Shown here: piece after piece, positions 16,921 to 24,316 of the stretch
Position numbering within the stretch: the stretch's first letter is position 1
How the letters are laid out: every line of letters begins with the position of its first letter
NCBI GenBank assembly: GCA_033721235.1
Contig: JAWWAY010000003.1
Coordinates: 62,001-126,000 of the forward strand
DNA length: 64,000 bases
Reading direction: 5' to 3'
Origin: UBA5078 sp033721235
Lineage (GTDB): Bacteria; Pseudomonadota; Gammaproteobacteria; Pseudomonadales; Pseudohongiellaceae
Program-made: the position numbers and the translations under genes
The notes under the pieces: generated by a model
The model's database searches: none
What the model was told of the DNA's origin: nothing
The model's input: the letters and a program-made list of their open reading frames with translations, nothing else

Positions 16921-18510
16921 ATGGCGGCTTTAAGTGCTTTACTCCCAGTTGCGAGCATCGAGAAAACGCAACAGCATGCTGGCAAGCAGCAAGATAGCTT
17001 CGCTGCGACAAAACAGTCTATCGAGTCGGTGGACACTAGGCAGGATAAGGCCTCCAGCGGTAAAGAGCAGGAAAGTAATAGCTCAAAATCTGATGAATTT
17101 GAGAAGATTTACCAGGCGGATATTCAGGCTTATGGAGAGGCCGAGCGCAGCCCCTCACAGTCCCTTATGCCCCTAAAACAAGTCCAGCTTGACCTGCAAG
17201 AGACAGAATCTGCGGTTGAGTTTACGCTACTGGAAGGAAGCGTTTTGCCTCTCGAGGGTGAAAGCTTGCCGCTTGACCCAGAGGCCATGACTACTTTGGA
17301 ACCTACCTCTGAGGTAGAGGAGGGTTTACTTGCTCCCGGCGCTAGCGCAGCGAAGGAAGCGGCTGTGGCAGTGACTTCAGGCTCTGTCGATAAGGCCGAG
17401 TCCGGCACAGTCGTGCCGAATAGCCCTTCTGGACCGCAGCGTCAGCCTCTTGCCGAGTCCCTAGCCAGTACTAGCGCTAATGATGAGCCTATTGCTGAGA
17501 CAAAGAATTCTAAGCCAGAGCTCGCTCAGACTATTTCTTCAAGCAAGACTAGCGCTACTGTTACTGAGCTTGAGGTAGAAGCCAAACAAGTAGATGTCCG
17601 TGCTGCGGTTAAAACGGCGGAGGCTGTGCCTGCTGGGGAAGAACGAAAGAGCCAAGAGGCGCAGTTACAGGCAGAGTCTTCTAAACAAACAGGCGCCAGC
17701 CTACTGAATCCGCCTGCAAAGGATAAAGCTCAGGCGGATATCGTCCGCGCCTGGAGATCCTCCGGAACCCGTGAGGGCGGCGGTATGCAAACTCAAAATG
17801 TTGAGGCTACTCGACAGTCTCAGTCCGCCAATAGCAGCGGTCAGTTGCAGCAATTTGCAGAGTCCCTGCGTCCGGTACAAAGCGCTACTCCAAGTGCAGT
17901 GGCAAGTGATGCGGCTACCCTGCCAGCGGATAAGGCTACTCCTGCCAGTGGCAACGCCGCTACTGCAACGAATGCGAATTCGGAGCCAGCCAACCCACTG
18001 CGCCATGAAGCGGCTCAGTCTTCTGTCAATTCTCAGACTCGTCCAGCGCAAAGCAGCAGTTTCGCACAAACCCTTCAAGCGCATAATTTTAGCTCTAAGC
18101 TAGGCCATAGTTTTGGCACCAACCAGTGGGCGGAGAGTGTTTCTCAGCGTGTTTCAATGATGGCTGCCCAACGCCTTGGCAGCGCGAAGATTGAGATCGA
18201 TCCGCCTGAGCTGGGTGCGATGACTGTTAAGGTCGTCATGGATGGTGACAAGGCCAGCGTGAGTTTCATGAGCGCCAATAGTCAGGTGCGAGAAGCCTTG
18301 GAACAAAGCTTTCCGCGCTTAGAGTCGATGCTGGAGCAGCAGGGGCTCGAACTCGCTGATGCACAGGTCTCGGATAATGCCGAATCGGATCAGGGGCTAG
18401 CGGACTCTGGGGCGAATGGTCGCGGTCAAAGCGAAGGAGAAGAGTCTCAGGAGGAGATGATTACTCATAGCGTCAATGTCCCGACTGGACTCGTTGACTA
18501 CTACGCTTAA
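16921..18510 (+). CDS. fliK: Flagellar hook-length control protein FliK
   Basis: FliK is the secreted molecular ruler that switches export from hook to filament substrates by contacting FlhB. The 529 residues are mostly low-complexity Ser/Ala/Gln/Glu sequence (about 20-380). A conserved C-terminal Flg_hook domain follows (about 400-490), with RVSMMAAQRLGSAKIEIDPPELGAMTV and VREALEQSFPRLESMLEQQG. The start at ATG 16921 has AGGA 6 nt ahead. The variable middle explains why only the end is recognisable. Confidence 0.9.
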   Translation: MAALSALLPVASIEKTQQHAGKQQDSFAATKQSIESVDTRQDKASSGKEQESNSSKSDEFEKIYQADIQAYGEAERSPSQSLMPLKQVQLDLQETESAVEFTLLEGSVLPLEGESLPLDPEAMTTLEPTSEVEEGLLAPGASAAKEAAVAVTSGSVDKAESGTVVPNSPSGPQRQPLAESLASTSANDEPIAETKNSKPELAQTISSSKTSATVTELEVEAKQVDVRAAVKTAEAVPAGEERKSQEAQLQAESSKQTGASLLNPPAKDKAQADIVRAWRSSGTREGGGMQTQNVEATRQSQSANSSGQLQQFAESLRPVQSATPSAVASDAATLPADKATPASGNAATATNANSEPANPLRHEAAQSSVNSQTRPAQSSSFAQTLQAHNFSSKLGHSFGTNQWAESVSQRVSMMAAQRLGSAKIEIDPPELGAMTVKVVMDGDKASVSFMSANSQVREALEQSFPRLESMLEQQGLELADAQVSDNAESDQGLADSGANGRGQSEGEESQEEMITHSVNVPTGLVDYYA

Positions 18511-18529
18511 TCAAAAATCCTTTCCTCTT

Positions 18530-18554
18530 CTAAGCCTCGTGCTACGGGGCTTAG
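18530..18554. repeat. Hairpin repeat, copy 1 (after fliK)
   Basis: CTAAGCCTCGT and ACGGGGCTTAG form an 11-bp stem (one G-U pair) around a 3-nt loop, 20 nt after the fliK stop. The right arm is identical to that of a hairpin after ccmB (40579-40615). There is no T run, so it is not a standard terminator. Confidence 0.6.
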
Positions 18555-18572
18555 AGTCAATCTTCCCGGCTC

Positions 18573-18588
18573 TGGCACAACGTTTGCT
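18573..18588 (+). promoter_or_regulatory. Sigma-54 promoter of the fliL operon
   Basis: TGGCACAACGTTTGCT matches the sigma-54 consensus (TGGCAC-N5-TTGCW) at every defined position. The fliL ATG lies 39 nt downstream. TTTTTTTGACGG lies between promoter and gene (18608-18619); a TTGAC element there recalls the downstream FleQ sites known for fliL in P. aeruginosa. Confidence 0.88.
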
Positions 18589-18626
18589 TTAACACACTCA
18601 AAGAATGTTTTTTTGACGGTGTAACT

Positions 18627-19121
18627 ATGGCAGACGAAGATCAGATCAACGAGGGCGAAGGCACAGCGAAGCCGGCAGGCAAGAGTAAGAAATTACTCAT
18701 TATCGCGGCCGCCGTACTTATTCTATTGCTTGGCGGGGGCGCAACTTGGTTCTTCGTGTTGTCTCCATCCAATGGGGAGCCAAAACCGGTCAGTCTAGGC
18801 CCTGTTCAGTATCTGGAGATAAGTCCCTCCTTTATTGTGAACTTTCCCTACCAAGGTCGGCAACGATTTCTGCAGGCGAACGTGACAGTCATGGCCAGAG
18901 ATGCCGCCGCCTTGGCCGCCGTGTCGGAGCACATGCCTGCGATTCGGCATAACCTCAATACACTTTTTAGTGCGCAAATGCTCAATGTGGTGGATCAGCC
19001 ATCTTCAGGCATCGAGCGTCTTCGCGCGCTGGCCACAGAAGAAATACAAGCAATCCTACAAGAAGAGATTGGCAGGGACGGTATTGAAGAAGTGTTGTTC
19101 ACCTCATTCGTACTGCAGTAG
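18627..19121 (+). CDS. fliL: Flagellar basal body-associated protein FliL
   Basis: FliL is an inner-membrane protein that rings the stator units and supports their activation. The 164 residues have a short charged cytoplasmic N-terminus, one transmembrane helix (about 24-46, LLIIAAAVLILLLGGGATWFFV), and a periplasmic stomatin-like domain with the family block YLEISPSFIVNF. It is the first gene of the fliLMNOPQR-flhB unit. Confidence 0.93.
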   Translation: MADEDQINEGEGTAKPAGKSKKLLIIAAAVLILLLGGGATWFFVLSPSNGEPKPVSLGPVQYLEISPSFIVNFPYQGRQRFLQANVTVMARDAAALAAVSEHMPAIRHNLNTLFSAQMLNVVDQPSSGIERLRALATEEIQAILQEEIGRDGIEEVLFTSFVLQ

Positions 19122-19164
19122 AAAAGCTTAAGTGTAAGCTGAATAACTTGGAGTTATTGCACAG

Positions 19165-20139
19165 ATGCAAGACTTATTATCACAAGACGAGATTGATGCC
19201 CTCTTACACGGGGTCGATGATGGCAATGTTGAAGTCGAGGTCGATGATGATCCGCTCGGTGTCAAGTCCTATGACTTAACCAGCCAGGATCGCATTGTCC
19301 GTGGTCGTATGCCGACCTTGGAGATGATTAATGAGCGTTTTGCTCGTTATACCCGTGTCAGTTTGTTTAATCTTTTACGTCGCACCGCGGATGTGTCTAT
19401 TGGCGGTGTCAGTATCAGTAAGTTCGGCGAGTATTTGCACACCCTCTACGTTCCCACCAGCTTGAATCTTGTAAAGTTTCGACCACTGCGGGGAACTGCT
19501 TTGGTTGTGATGGATGCCAAACTTGTCTTTAAGCTGGTAGACAATTTTTTTGGGGGTGATGGACGGCACGCAAAAATCGAAGGTCGAGAATTTACACCTA
19601 CTGAGCTTCGAGTGGTGCAGATGGTTCTCAATCAGTCTTTCGAAGACTTAGGAGAGGCATGGCGGAACGTCTATAAACTGGAGTTCGACCATATCCGTTC
19701 AGAGGTCAACCCCGCCCTGGCAAATATTGTTAGCCCTAGCGAAGTAGTGGTTATTAGCACCTTTCATATCGAGTTAGACGGAGGCGGTGGTGATATCCAT
19801 ATCACTATGCCTTATTCCATGATCGAGCCCATAAGAGAGTTGTTAGATGCGGGCATGCAGAGCGACGTGGACGAACACGATGAGCGTTGGGGACGAGCGC
19901 TTAGAGACGAGATTATGGATGCCGCTATCGAGTGCGACTGCAAATTCTTCGAGAAGCAGATATCCCTTCGAGATGTGGTGGACTTGGAAGCGGGAGATAT
20001 CATTCCGGTCGATATGCCCGAGACGGTCACATTGAAAGCTAATGGTATTCCGATGTTCCGAACAAAAGTAGGTGTCTCCAATGGCAATCTGGCGCTGAAA
20101 GTAGACAGCATTTTTAAACCCGATTACGACCCAGAATAA
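19165..20139 (+). CDS. fliM: Flagellar motor switch protein FliM
   Basis: FliM forms the C ring with FliG and FliN and receives phosphorylated CheY. Its 324 residues start with the CheY-P-binding peptide LLSQDEIDALLHGV (3-16). The CheC-like middle domain (about 45-230, with GGVSISKFGEYLHTLYVPTSL) and the C-terminal FliN-like domain (about 245-324) follow. The N-terminal motif shows the motor is CheY-controlled, in line with the cheYZAB cluster downstream. Confidence 0.97.
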   Translation: MQDLLSQDEIDALLHGVDDGNVEVEVDDDPLGVKSYDLTSQDRIVRGRMPTLEMINERFARYTRVSLFNLLRRTADVSIGGVSISKFGEYLHTLYVPTSLNLVKFRPLRGTALVVMDAKLVFKLVDNFFGGDGRHAKIEGREFTPTELRVVQMVLNQSFEDLGEAWRNVYKLEFDHIRSEVNPALANIVSPSEVVVISTFHIELDGGGGDIHITMPYSMIEPIRELLDAGMQSDVDEHDERWGRALRDEIMDAAIECDCKFFEKQISLRDVVDLEAGDIIPVDMPETVTLKANGIPMFRTKVGVSNGNLALKVDSIFKPDYDPE

Positions 20140-20155
20140 AGTGAGGAAGTAGACA

Positions 20156-20548
20156 ATGGCTGATGATAAAACAGGCAACAAGCCAGAAGACGAAATGGCT
20201 GATGAGTGGGCTGCCGCTATGGCCGAAGATAGCTCCTCGGATGCCGCAGAAGAAAAAACTGCTTCCGCACCGGCGGCTGAATCGGGTAATCCTGACTTGG
20301 ATGTCATTTTGGATATTCCAGTACAGATCTCCATGGAAGTAGGAAGCACCTCGATCACTATTCGCAATCTGCTGCAGTTAAATCAGGGCTCAGTAATCGA
20401 GTTGGACCGACTCGCTGGTGAGCCACTCGACGTTCTGGTGAATGGTACTTTGATCGCACACGGCGAAGTCGTGGTGGTGAATGATAAATTCGGTATTCGA
20501 ATGACGGATGTGATTAGTCCTTCTGAAAGAATTAAAAAGCTTAAATAG
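20156..20548 (+). CDS. fliN: Flagellar motor switch protein FliN
   Basis: FliN is the lower C-ring protein that also helps dock the export ATPase complex. The 130 residues have an acidic Ala-rich N-terminal 45 residues and then the SpoA domain (DVILDIPVQISMEVGSTSITIRNLLQLNQGSVIELDRLAGEPLDVLVNGTLIAHGEVVV split over about 50-115). It begins 17 nt after fliM with GTGAGGA ahead. Confidence 0.96.
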   Translation: MADDKTGNKPEDEMADEWAAAMAEDSSSDAAEEKTASAPAAESGNPDLDVILDIPVQISMEVGSTSITIRNLLQLNQGSVIELDRLAGEPLDVLVNGTLIAHGEVVVVNDKFGIRMTDVISPSERIKKLK

Positions 20549-20564
20549 AAGAATTGAAGCGAGT

Positions 20565-20996
20565 TTGACTCGATTGGGGGCACAGGTGTTACTAGCCTTT
20601 TTTGCAAATGCCGCGACTGCATCCACGGAGCAGGCGAGCGCGGGAATTGGCGCCGGCGCATTCGTAGAGATGCTATTGTGGCTGGCCCTAATCGTCGCCT
20701 TTATTATTGGATGCGCATGGCTGCTCAAGAAGCTCGGTGGTGGGGTCGTTGCTAACGCTGGTGCAATCCGAGTGCGCAGCGTTGCCTCTCTAGGTTCCCG
20801 CGAGAAGATTGCTCTTGTTGAAGTGGGGGGCAAGCAAATATTGCTTGGTGTTTGCCCTAGCCAAATAAACCAACTATATGTGTTTGACGAAGACATTCTT
20901 GCGAAACAAGAGGCCGACTCGGCGATTAAAACTTCCGAAAATAGCGCTTTTGCCACTAAGCTGCAGAGCATCTTGGGTAAGGGTGAGCAGCCATGA
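20565..20996 (+). CDS. fliO: Flagellar export protein FliO
   Basis: FliO is a small membrane protein that helps assemble the FliP ring of the export gate. It has about 143 residues: a short N-terminal hydrophobic part, a transmembrane helix (about 34-55, FVEMLLWLALIVAFIIGCAWLL) and the FliO domain (IRVRSVASLGSREKIALVEVGGKQILLGV). No ATG start exists: TTG 20565, TTG 20574 and GTG 20586 are all possible, the last with GGGGG close ahead. The stop overlaps the fliP start. Confidence 0.88.
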   Translation: MTRLGAQVLLAFFANAATASTEQASAGIGAGAFVEMLLWLALIVAFIIGCAWLLKKLGGGVVANAGAIRVRSVASLGSREKIALVEVGGKQILLGVCPSQINQLYVFDEDILAKQEADSAIKTSENSAFATKLQSILGKGEQP

Positions 20997-21826
20997 GCAG
21001 TTTTCATATACTGCGTCAGTATTGGCTTAGAGGGGCACTACTGATTGCTATGGCCTGTGTTAGCAGTCTTGCCCTAGGTCAAGATGTGCCGCTGACTCAA
21101 GCCGAGGGTTCTCAGCGTGCTTTGGAAATGCTGGATTCCGCCGCTGGATTAGGTGTGCCAGCGATTACGGTCACTACGGCGGAGGATGGCTCTCAGAACT
21201 ACAGTGTCAGTATCCAAATACTGATACTCATGACTGCGCTGACTTTACTGCCAGCTCTGCTCATGATGATGACTTCCTTTACTCGAATCCTAGTAGTGTT
21301 TGCAATTTTGCGCCAGGCTCTGGGCCTGCAGCAAACCCCATCCAATCAGATTCTCTTGGGCCTTGCTTTGTTCCTGTCTCTTTTCATCATGATGCCGGTT
21401 CTAACGCAAGTGAACGAGGAAGCTCTCCAGCCCTATCTGGCCGAAACGATGAGCGCAGCTGAGGCGCTGGATGCTGCCGAGATTCCCATGCGCGGTTTTA
21501 TGATGGCGCAAACCCGAGAAAGCGACTTGGCACTGTTTATGGAGCTTTCGAACAGCCAGCCTGTGGCTAGCCAGGAAGAGGTGCCCTTTACTGTTCTAGT
21601 GCCAGCGTTCGTGACGAGCGAGCTGAAAACGGCCTTTCAAATTGGCTTTATGTTGTTTATACCGTTTCTCGTGATCGACTTGGTAGTAGCAAGTGTATTG
21701 ATGGCAATGGGTATGATGATGTTGTCACCAATTATTATTTCCTTACCTTTTAAAATTATGCTCTTTGTTTTGATCGATGGCTGGGCCATGGTCATCGGAA
21801 CACTAGCGGCCAGTTTTGGGACTTAG
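20993..21826 (+). CDS. fliP: Flagellar export gate protein FliP
   Basis: FliP is the main subunit of the type III export gate (five copies with FliQ and FliR). It has 277 residues with a cleavable signal sequence (about 8-28, ending SLALGQ) and four transmembrane helices. It shows the family motifs MMTSFTRILVVFAILRQALGLQQTPSNQIL and SPIIISLPFKIMLFVLIDGWA. The start overlaps the fliO stop by 4 nt, and fliQ begins 3 nt after its end. Confidence 0.97.
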   Translation: MSSFHILRQYWLRGALLIAMACVSSLALGQDVPLTQAEGSQRALEMLDSAAGLGVPAITVTTAEDGSQNYSVSIQILILMTALTLLPALLMMMTSFTRILVVFAILRQALGLQQTPSNQILLGLALFLSLFIMMPVLTQVNEEALQPYLAETMSAAEALDAAEIPMRGFMMAQTRESDLALFMELSNSQPVASQEEVPFTVLVPAFVTSELKTAFQIGFMLFIPFLVIDLVVASVLMAMGMMMLSPIIISLPFKIMLFVLIDGWAMVIGTLAASFGT

Positions 21827-21829
21827 ATT

Positions 21830-22099
21830 ATGACTCCAGACAGCGTAGTAACTCTATGGCGAGAAGCAATGTTCCTAATTGTGCTAATGGTGTCGGTCAT
21901 CGTTATGCCGAGCCTACTTGTCGGGCTTGCCGTGAGTACGTTTCAGGCAGCTACGCAGATAAACGAGCAGACTCTTAGTTTTTTGCCACGACTTTTGACA
22001 ACGCTGTTTTCAATCATGTTGGCGGGCCCTTGGTTGTTGCGAAAAATATTGGAGTTTAGCGACCAATTAATCACTAATATTCCTTTCTTGGTAGGGTAG
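21830..22099 (+). CDS. fliQ: Flagellar export gate protein FliQ
   Basis: This 89-residue protein has two transmembrane hairpin helices (about 15-38 and 50-75) and contributes four copies to the FliPQR gate. The family pattern is clear: ALWREAMFLIV-like start, then GLAVSTFQAATQINEQTLSFLPR and a second helix ending in LAGPWLL. It is tightly packed between fliP and fliR. Confidence 0.96.
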   Translation: MTPDSVVTLWREAMFLIVLMVSVIVMPSLLVGLAVSTFQAATQINEQTLSFLPRLLTTLFSIMLAGPWLLRKILEFSDQLITNIPFLVG

Positions 22100-22103
22100 T
22101 GGG

Positions 22104-22880
22104 ATGGGAGCCTTAGGTTTTACAGCGGAAGCGATAGGCGGGATGCTCGGAACCTATCTCTGGCCGTTGTTTAGAGTCATGGGCTTTTTTATGGCGGCAC
22201 CTTTGATAGGGACTCAATTGGTACCCGTGCGAATTCGAGTGGTACTGGCCGTTGCCGTTACGCTTGCTGTAGCGCCGCTACTGCCGCCGGTGCCGGCTAT
22301 CGATGGGATTTCCTTTGGGGCCGGGCTATTAGTGGCACAACAACTATTAATTGGCGCTGCACTAGGCTTTTTTATGCAGCTCTTGTTTCAAGTATTCGTG
22401 TTAGCAGGCCAAATTATTGCCATGCAAATGGGTTTGGGTTTCGCGTCAATGGTTGACCCTTCCAACGGTGTCAATGTCGCCATTTTAAGTACGGTTTACT
22501 TAATGCTGGTAATGCTATTGTTCGTCACTTTTGATGGGCATTTGGCCATGATCGAAGTGTTGGCAGAGAGCTTTATTGTGATTCCGATAGGCGATTTTGG
22601 CCGCGGCAGTGAGATGTTTTTTGATGTGGCGGCTACTCTTTCATGGGTGTTCTCTAGCGCGTTAGTCTTAGCGCTTCCTGCTTTGACCGCCTTGCTTATT
22701 TCGAATTTCGCCTTTGGCATTATGACAAGGGCGGCGCCGCAACTTAATATTTTTGCGCTCGGGTTTCCCGTGGCGCTTATGTTTGGACTGTTTATTATTT
22801 GGATCACTTTTGGCAACTTCCTAGTGAAGGCCGAGAATATTTTTAGTGATTTTTTTGCAATGACCAGGGCGATAATGTAA
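22104..22880 (+). CDS. fliR: Flagellar export gate protein FliR
   Basis: FliR is the single-copy subunit of the export gate. Its 258 residues have about six hydrophobic helices and the family motifs FRVMGFFMAAPLIGTQLVPVRIR, GLGFASMVDP and TRAAPQLNIFALGFPV. It starts 4 nt after fliQ. flhB follows after a 69-nt spacer that contains a small perfect hairpin. Confidence 0.96.
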   Translation: MGALGFTAEAIGGMLGTYLWPLFRVMGFFMAAPLIGTQLVPVRIRVVLAVAVTLAVAPLLPPVPAIDGISFGAGLLVAQQLLIGAALGFFMQLLFQVFVLAGQIIAMQMGLGFASMVDPSNGVNVAILSTVYLMLVMLLFVTFDGHLAMIEVLAESFIVIPIGDFGRGSEMFFDVAATLSWVFSSALVLALPALTALLISNFAFGIMTRAAPQLNIFALGFPVALMFGLFIIWITFGNFLVKAENIFSDFFAMTRAIM

Positions 22881-22919
22881 GTCGTTTGTTTGCAGTCATT
22901 GCCTTACGCAAGCCATCAC

Positions 22920-22936
22920 ACGTAGAGTGTCTACGT
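22920..22936 (+). promoter_or_regulatory. Perfect hairpin ahead of the flhB ribosome-binding site
   Basis: ACGTAGA and TCTACGT form a 7-bp perfect stem with loop GTG. The GAGAGAG Shine-Dalgarno and the ATG at 22950 follow within 14 nt. It could modulate flhB translation; no T run follows, so it is not a terminator. Confidence 0.4.
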
Positions 22937-22949
22937 TGCGAGAGAGAAT

Positions 22950-24083
22950 ATGGCAGATAATGATTCCTCGGCGGAAAAGTCCCAGGAACCCACCCAGAAA
23001 CGCTTAGACCAAGCAAAAGAAGACGGCAGTATTGCGCGGTCTCGGGAGCTGAATACGACGGCGATTCTATTGGGTGGGACTGCAGCGATTATCGCGTTTG
23101 GAGCCCAAATGTCGGATGCTCTAGCCTTGGTGATGAGCAATAGTTTTACTCTGGATCGCACCCAGTTTTTTGATACTGGCGCGATGCTTCGACAGCTCGG
23201 CAGTTCTATTTTCTCGGCCTTCAGTTCGCTCATTCCCCTGTTTATCGTGCTGTTATTCTTAGCGATTGTTGCCCCCATAGCCTTAGGCGGTTGGAATTTC
23301 AGCGTGAAGGCTATCGCCCCAAAGGCGAGCCGCATGAATCCACTTAGCGGCCTGAGTAGAATGTTTGGGCGCAAGTCTTTGATGGAGTTGGCGAAGGCTG
23401 TTGGAAAGGTCCTAGTCGTTGCGTCTTTGGCTTTGTTAGTACTCTATATTAATACGGGCAATATTCTCGGGTTTCAGTACGAGCCCACAAAGCCTGCGAT
23501 AGCGAATGCGATCAACACTTTGGCATGGGCAGTATTGTGGATCTCTTGTGCCATGATTCTCATTACGATAGTTGATATTCCGTTTCAAATTTTCGATCAC
23601 AAGCAGCAGTTGCGCATGACCTTGCAGCAAGTGAAAGATGAAATGAAGGACACGGACGGTCGGCCAGAAGTCAAACAGCGAATTCGTAACTTACAATACG
23701 AAATGTCCCAGAATCGGATGATGGGGGATGTCCCTCAAGCCGATGTTGTCATCACTAACCCGGAGCACTTTGCGGTAGCGCTGCGCTATGATCAGCAATT
23801 GGATGCGGCGCCTACTTTATTGGCGAAAGGGGGTGACTTAGTTGCTCAACGTATTCGTGAAATTGCTAAGGAGAATGATATTCCGATTGTATCTGCTCCA
23901 CCGCTTGCTCGAGCTATTTTCTTCAATACCGAAGTGGGACACGAAATACCCAGCGGACTGTTTGTCGCTGTGGCGCAAGTCCTTGCTTATCTCCATCAAC
24001 TCAAGCAGTTCGCTCGTGGTAGAGCGAGACGTCCTGTCTTGAACTCAGCCTTGCCCATTCCAGAAGAGTTGCGTCACGACTAA
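22950..24083 (+). CDS. flhB: Flagellar export switch protein FlhB with an NPEH in place of NPTH
   Basis: FlhB is the membrane export component whose cytoplasmic domain cleaves itself and switches substrate class together with FliK. The 377 residues have four transmembrane helices (about 35-50, 92-112, 150-170, 188-210), the linker and the cytoplasmic domain. The cleavage motif, normally NPTH, reads N270-P271-E272-H273 here (VVITNPEHFAVALRYD). The cleaved Asn-Pro bond and the His are kept; the Thr is replaced by Glu. The rest follows the family (PPLARAIF ... EIPSGLFVAVAQVLAYL). Confidence 0.96.
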   Translation: MADNDSSAEKSQEPTQKRLDQAKEDGSIARSRELNTTAILLGGTAAIIAFGAQMSDALALVMSNSFTLDRTQFFDTGAMLRQLGSSIFSAFSSLIPLFIVLLFLAIVAPIALGGWNFSVKAIAPKASRMNPLSGLSRMFGRKSLMELAKAVGKVLVVASLALLVLYINTGNILGFQYEPTKPAIANAINTLAWAVLWISCAMILITIVDIPFQIFDHKQQLRMTLQQVKDEMKDTDGRPEVKQRIRNLQYEMSQNRMMGDVPQADVVITNPEHFAVALRYDQQLDAAPTLLAKGGDLVAQRIREIAKENDIPIVSAPPLARAIFFNTEVGHEIPSGLFVAVAQVLAYLHQLKQFARGRARRPVLNSALPIPEELRHD

Positions 24084-24143
24084 GGGTTTGGTTTCTCTCG
24101 CTTTTATTCATGTGCATAATTTTTTTCGCGCTTTTTTAAAAGT

Positions 24144-24159
24144 GGGCGAGCTTCTTGCA
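24144..24159 (+). promoter_or_regulatory. Sigma-54 promoter of flhA
   Basis: GGGCGAGCTTCTTGCA has GG and TTGCA with the correct spacing for -24/-12. The flhA ATG lies 157 nt downstream, leaving a long leader that contains the FleQ-like boxes listed separately. Confidence 0.7.
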
Positions 24160-24228
24160 ATACTCTCTATAAGCATCACGCGAAATGGCATTGGATGCTC
24201 TGAAGCCCAGCAAAACGGCTTCTGAGGC

Positions 24229-24283
24229 GTCAAGAAATTGAACCCTTCGCGTCAAAACCACTATCAAGCGTCAATGAATCGAA
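24229..24283. promoter_or_regulatory. Two FleQ-like boxes in the flhA leader, downstream of the promoter
   Basis: GTCAAGAAATTGAA (24229-24242) and GTCAATGAATCGAA (24270-24283) match the FleQ consensus GTCANTAAATTGAC at 12 and 11 of 14 positions. A third GCGTCAA lies between them, at 24249. All are downstream of the predicted start (about 24170). In P. aeruginosa FleQ is known to bind downstream of the RpoN site at flhA, so the position fits. Binding here is inferred. Confidence 0.5.
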
Positions 24284-24316
24284 CCTTGTTTTAAATTTGA
24301 GAGACTTGTTTAAAAA

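Noticed and set aside
16921..18510. Low-complexity stretch suggesting a non-coding or repeat region
   Set aside because: It is the variable ruler part of FliK; the C-terminal Flg_hook domain is intact and the frame is open throughout.
20390..21007. 205-residue minus-strand frame opposite fliN and fliO
   Set aside because: It lies antisense to three well-identified flagellar genes, has no family resemblance, and its length follows from codon bias of the true strand.
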